A stretch of DNA of 16,291 nt from Candidatus Omnitrophota bacterium (GTDB lineage: Bacteria; Omnitrophota; Gorgyraeia; JAGLLT01): the NCBI GenBank assembly GCA_030630095.1, contig DAOVNW010000004.1:1-16291 (forward strand), given 5' to 3'. Positions within the stretch are counted from its first letter, which is position 1; every line of letters starts with the position of its first letter. The position numbers and the translations under genes were made by a program. Under the pieces are notes generated by a model. That model was not told the origin of the DNA. It did no database searches and worked only from the letters and a program-made list of their open reading frames with translations. This document shows positions 13,634 through 16,291 of the stretch, piece by piece.

Positions 13634-14732
13634 GATTAACCAACTCCTCTGCCGCTTTTGGCCGGGCTGCCCGGCCGGCGTTTTCTTTCATCTTTTCCAA
13701 GATATCCGGCTCTTTAATTACGGTTTTTAAAAAGATAAGAGCCTCCTCTTTACTGGCGGTACTTTTTAAGACTTTTAGCACCTGCATAAGCATGGCATTT
13801 AACTCTTCCTGCCCCGGTATAGGCCTGATAACCAGCATAGGAACTCCTTTAACCAGGGCTTCGCTCACAGTTATACCGCCGGCCTTGGTAATAATTATGT
13901 CGCTTACCTCCATCAGCTCATCTACATTGTCAACGTACTTAAATATTTTGGCATCCGTCTTAAGTTCAGTCGAAAGAAGCTCGAGCTTTTTATAAATCCC
14001 AATATTATAACCACAGACAAAGATCAGCTCCACCTTTTCACTAAAAGGCGAAAGTTCCTTTAAAAGATACTCATAAGGCCCTACACCAAAACCGCCTCCC
14101 ATAATCAGCATAGTTATTTTTTTCGGCCGCAGATTAAGCTTCTCTTTTATTCGGGCACTATCCTTCTTAAGCAAAAACTTCTCTCCGACAGGAATACCCA
14201 GTACTTTTATCTTTTCATCAGCCACCTTATCTCTTAAAAGCTCTTCTCTGGCTTTAGATGAAGCTACAACAAAATAGTCATTTTCGGCCGTCAGCCAGAA
14301 TGCGTGCACCAGATAGTCGGTCACAACAGTAATCAGTTTACTATTAATGGCCTTATCTCTTTTTAAAATCCCCGCAATAGCCGATGCGTAAAAATGGGTA
14401 GATATAATAACATCAAATCTTTCCTTTTTTAGATACCCCTGAAAGCGCAGGCTATTCAGCCTCTCAATCAGAAGCCTTAGCGGTATTGTAATTTTGTAAA
14501 ACCTTCTGTTATTGGTAATCTTAAAGATGAGCCCCCAGACTAAAGGAATATGTTTTATGGTAAAAAGATACAGAGCCTGATAGGCATACTTTACTACCGG
14601 ATTAGTATAGTCCAGTATATCGGCTAATTTAACTTCACAGCCGGTTTTATCCTTCCCAAAGGCCTCATAAACCGCCTCAGCCGCTTTCTTATGGCCGCTT
14701 CCGGCAGAAGCATAAACAATTAAAACTTTCAT
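13602..14732 (-). CDS. GT28-type glycosyltransferase, MGDG synthase/diacylglycerol glucosyltransferase-like
   Basis: 376 aa. The N-terminal half matches the MGDG-synthase domain: ASAGSGHKKAAEAV (8-21), LADILDYTNP (36-45), VIISTHFY (108-115), VTDYLVHAFWL (137-147). The C-terminal half matches the GT28 sugar-nucleotide domain: IMGGGFGVGPY (210-220), ITKAGGITVSEAL (281-293) and PIPGQEELNA (304-313). Relatives transfer galactose or glucose from UDP-sugars to diacylglycerol, or act like MurG; the acceptor here is unknown. It has no signal peptide, and hydrophobic patches around 47-71 suggest membrane association. The segment after ELNA lacks the usual Gly-Ala pair. It starts with a 4-nt ATGA overlap on the phosphatase gene, which with the context suggests envelope glycolipid or LPS work. 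Confidence 0.88.
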   Translation of the reverse strand: MKVLIVYASAGSGHKKAAEAVYEAFGKDKTGCEVKLADILDYTNPVVKYAYQALYLFTIKHIPLVWGLIFKITNNRRFYKITIPLRLLIERLNSLRFQGYLKKERFDVIISTHFYASAIAGILKRDKAINSKLITVVTDYLVHAFWLTAENDYFVVASSKAREELLRDKVADEKIKVLGIPVGEKFLLKKDSARIKEKLNLRPKKITMLIMGGGFGVGPYEYLLKELSPFSEKVELIFVCGYNIGIYKKLELLSTELKTDAKIFKYVDNVDELMEVSDIIITKAGGITVSEALVKGVPMLVIRPIPGQEELNAMLMQVLKVLKSTASKEEALIFLKTVIKEPDILEKMKENAGRAARPKAAEELVNLARRIERDYK

Positions 14733-15274
14733 TTATTTTCCTTATTAAGAATCCAGTCAACTGACTCTTTCAGGTTTTCTTTTATGTAGTCCGGTTTAAT
14801 TTTCCAGCAGGCAACGTCCTCTCTTTTTGTCTTGCCGGATAAAACCAAAATCGTCTTACAGCCAATCCTCCTGCCAGCTGTAATATCGCTTATCTTATCC
14901 CCGATAAAGTAGCACCTCATAAATTCAATATCACGCCCTTTAACCGCTTTCTTAAACATACCCGTCGCCGGTTTGCGGCATAAACAGTTATCTTCATCCT
15001 CGTGAACGCAATATTGAGCCGAATTTATTTTTCCACCCGCCTTTTCAACCTCGCGCATCATTTTATTATTAACCTTCTCGAGATCCTCTACCGAGTAAAT
15101 TCCTTTGGCTATGCCTGCCTGATTGGAAATAACATTTATCTCATATCCGCTCGCATTAAGCTTTACTATGGCCTCGAGAGAGCCGGGAACAAACTCAAAC
15201 TCCTCACAGCTTGCCACGTAACCCTGGATATCCTTATTTATAACACCGTCTCTGTCTAAAAAAATCAGTTTCAT
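14729..15274 (-). CDS. gmhB: HAD phosphatase, GmhB-type (D,D-heptose 1,7-bisphosphate 7-phosphatase)
   Basis: 181 aa, the usual GmhB length. HAD motif 1 is FLDRDGVIN (Asp7 nucleophile, Asp9 acid/base), motif 2 is VISNQAGIAKG (48-58), Lys101 lies in CRKP, and motif 4 is FIGDKISDI (Asp126, Asp130). The structural zinc site of the HisB/GmhB group is present: Cys89, His91, Cys97, Cys99 (CVHEDEDNCLC). GmhB removes the 7-phosphate in ADP-heptose synthesis for the LPS core; histidinol-phosphate phosphatases share the fold, so the substrate is inferred. The gene begins 20 nt after the methyltransferase with only a weak ribosome binding site, and its stop overlaps the glycosyltransferase start. Confidence 0.88.
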   Translation of the reverse strand: MKLIFLDRDGVINKDIQGYVASCEEFEFVPGSLEAIVKLNASGYEINVISNQAGIAKGIYSVEDLEKVNNKMMREVEKAGGKINSAQYCVHEDEDNCLCRKPATGMFKKAVKGRDIEFMRCYFIGDKISDITAGRRIGCKTILVLSGKTKREDVACWKIKPDYIKENLKESVDWILNKENK

Positions 15275-15294
15275 AGATTTATTACCGGAATAAA

Positions 15295-16065
15295 TTATTT
15301 TTTCGGTTGTAATATGTAAAGATTATTAATAGAGATATCTTCAAAAGCAGGCATCTCCAAAGCTATCTTCCGGGCTATTTGATTAATTTTCGCTTTAAAT
15401 TGCGGTTCCTTTGGCATGACTAATAATGGATGTACTATTCGGGAAATGAAATAATAAGATCCAAAAGATTGAATATCAATTATTTTAAAGTGTTGTTTAA
15501 TAAATCCGCTGAATAATTTTTTATCAAATAAAACATTATGCCAATGTTTTTTTATTTCGTGTAAACCAATTTTTTTTCTAGCTTTATTCAAGCATGCTAA
15601 ACCCTGCTTTGTGCCTTCTATCATTAAAAGAAACCCTTTTGGCTTAATGACCTTCTTTAATTGCAGTAAAGCTTTTTTCTGGTTTTGCCAACTTTGGATA
15701 TTAATTAGACATCTTTCGCTTATTGCGATATCAAAACTATTTTTTTCGAATTCAAGATTTAATATATCCATTTGGCGAAAATTTATGTTCTTCAATTTCT
15801 TTTTTAGAGAATTCATTAATTGATTTGACTGATTAATCATCTCTTCTGAAAAATCAATACCGGTTATACTCTTTACTTTTTCCGCGCATATAGCAGTCGA
15901 AAATCCGTTACCACAACCGACATCAAGCACTTTATCAGTCTTTTTTAATTGTCTTATAATCGAATTAATTTCTAATTCTCGTAAGCAAACATCACCCATT
16001 GTAGCCGCTGGATCTTGCTTTAATTGCTTAGCTTTTTTATCCCAATAATCAGATATTTTCTTCAT
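15295..16065 (-). CDS. Class I SAM-dependent methyltransferase
   Basis: 256 aa. The SAM-binding motif VLDVGCGNGFSTAIC (46-60) is followed by acidic Asp71 (TGIDFSEEM) and a motif II-like region FDIAISERCLINI (111-123), giving a Methyltransf_11/25-type fold. The C-terminal third (about 160-256) has no feature I can assign and probably sets substrate choice. AGGAGGG lies about 11 nt upstream of the ATG, at the long end of normal spacing. The DNA is much A+T-richer than the genes to its left (for example 11 G+C in 60 bases at 15481-15540, against 29 in 60 at 14281-14340), as often seen in exchanged surface-polysaccharide cassettes. With a sugar epimerase upstream, methylation of a sugar or glycolipid is a reasonable guess, no more. 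Confidence 0.85.
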   Translation of the reverse strand: MKKISDYWDKKAKQLKQDPAATMGDVCLRELEINSIIRQLKKTDKVLDVGCGNGFSTAICAEKVKSITGIDFSEEMINQSNQLMNSLKKKLKNINFRQMDILNLEFEKNSFDIAISERCLINIQSWQNQKKALLQLKKVIKPKGFLLMIEGTKQGLACLNKARKKIGLHEIKKHWHNVLFDKKLFSGFIKQHFKIIDIQSFGSYYFISRIVHPLLVMPKEPQFKAKINQIARKIALEMPAFEDISINNLYILQPKK

Positions 16066-16082
16066 ATTTATTATTACCCTCC

Positions 16083-16291
16083 TTACGCAAATTGCTTCGC
16101 ATTTTTTCTAAACCATTTAATTGTCCGCGTTATACCATCCTCTAAATCAACTTTAGGTTCAAAGCCCAGTAATCTTATTGCCTTATCTATTTTAGGCACT
16201 CTTAAATAAACATCTACTTCTTTTTGCGGAAGATGTATAGTTTTCGATTTTGAACGCGTTAAGCTTATGATTTTTTTAGCTAAATTCAAAA
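16083..16291 (-). CDS. NAD-dependent sugar-nucleotide epimerase/dehydratase, C-terminal fragment
   Basis: The last 68 or so codons of an extended SDR protein; the N-terminal Rossmann part lies beyond the right edge. The visible pattern fits the C-terminus of UDP-glucose/UDP-glucuronate epimerases, decarboxylases and dTDP-glucose dehydratases: NLAKKIISLTRSKSKTIHLP, then VDVYLRVPKIDKAIRLLGFEP, then LEDGITRTIKWFR. In relatives these segments form the substrate lid, including the conserved Arg in the 'R.PDI.KA..LLG' motif (here RVPKIDKAIRLLG). The exact reaction cannot be told without the N-terminus. The gene ends 17 nt before the methyltransferase start, so the two are probably co-transcribed for surface-sugar synthesis. 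The apparent TTG near the edge is internal, not a start. Confidence 0.85.
   Translation of the reverse strand, partial: LNLAKKIISLTRSKSKTIHLPQKEVDVYLRVPKIDKAIRLLGFEPKVDLEDGITRTIKWFRKNAKQFA

Overview
The window reads as chromosomal DNA of an uncultured-type diderm bacterium of moderate G+C. Three things point to a diderm: a GmhB-type heptose bisphosphate phosphatase (an LPS precursor enzyme), a peptide-binding protein with a plain signal peptide and no lipobox cysteine, and surface-sugar genes at the right end. Gene content, the run gap-pgk-tpiA-secG and heptad-repeat spacers remind me of Omnitrophota/PVC-like genomes, but that is an impression and not a demonstrated placement. All genes but one lie on the minus strand, so transcription runs mostly right to left.

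Right block (16291 to 10969, minus): the C-terminus of an NAD-dependent sugar epimerase/dehydratase, a SAM methyltransferase in clearly A+T-richer DNA, a GmhB-like HAD phosphatase, an MGDG-synthase/MurG-like glycosyltransferase, a family 4 uracil-DNA glycosylase and PriA. The last four are tightly packed, three of the junctions being short overlaps or near-contacts. The PriA keeps its eight zinc-binding cysteines, but its Walker A motif, DEEH box and motif VI are degenerate, so it is probably not an active helicase.

Middle (10968 to 8297): a plus-strand tetratricopeptide-repeat protein of unknown role sits between priA and fmt, genes that are neighbours (often with def) in many bacteria. The TPR gene and fmt diverge from back-to-back sigma70-like promoters, TTGACA-17-TATAAT and TTGACT-17-TATACT. 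fmt has a long leader carrying a degenerate heptad repeat.

Left block (8296 to 1, minus): one long apparent operon starts at a strong promoter (TTGACA-17-TATAAC) and encodes lower glycolysis (gap, pgk, tpiA), the translocon subunit SecG, and an Opp/Dpp peptide ABC transporter (binding protein, two permeases, two ATPases, the second cut by the window edge). Two RNA-level signals interrupt it: a near-perfect 37-nt palindrome between tpiA and secG, and a terminator-like hairpin plus U-tract inside the signal-peptide codons of the binding protein. Both could set the ratio of glycolytic to transporter expression. The two ATPase genes are separated by a 227-bp A+T-rich spacer with inward-facing degenerate repeats.

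No tRNA, rRNA, CRISPR array, transposase or phage gene was seen. No stretch longer than 300 bases lacks a gene.
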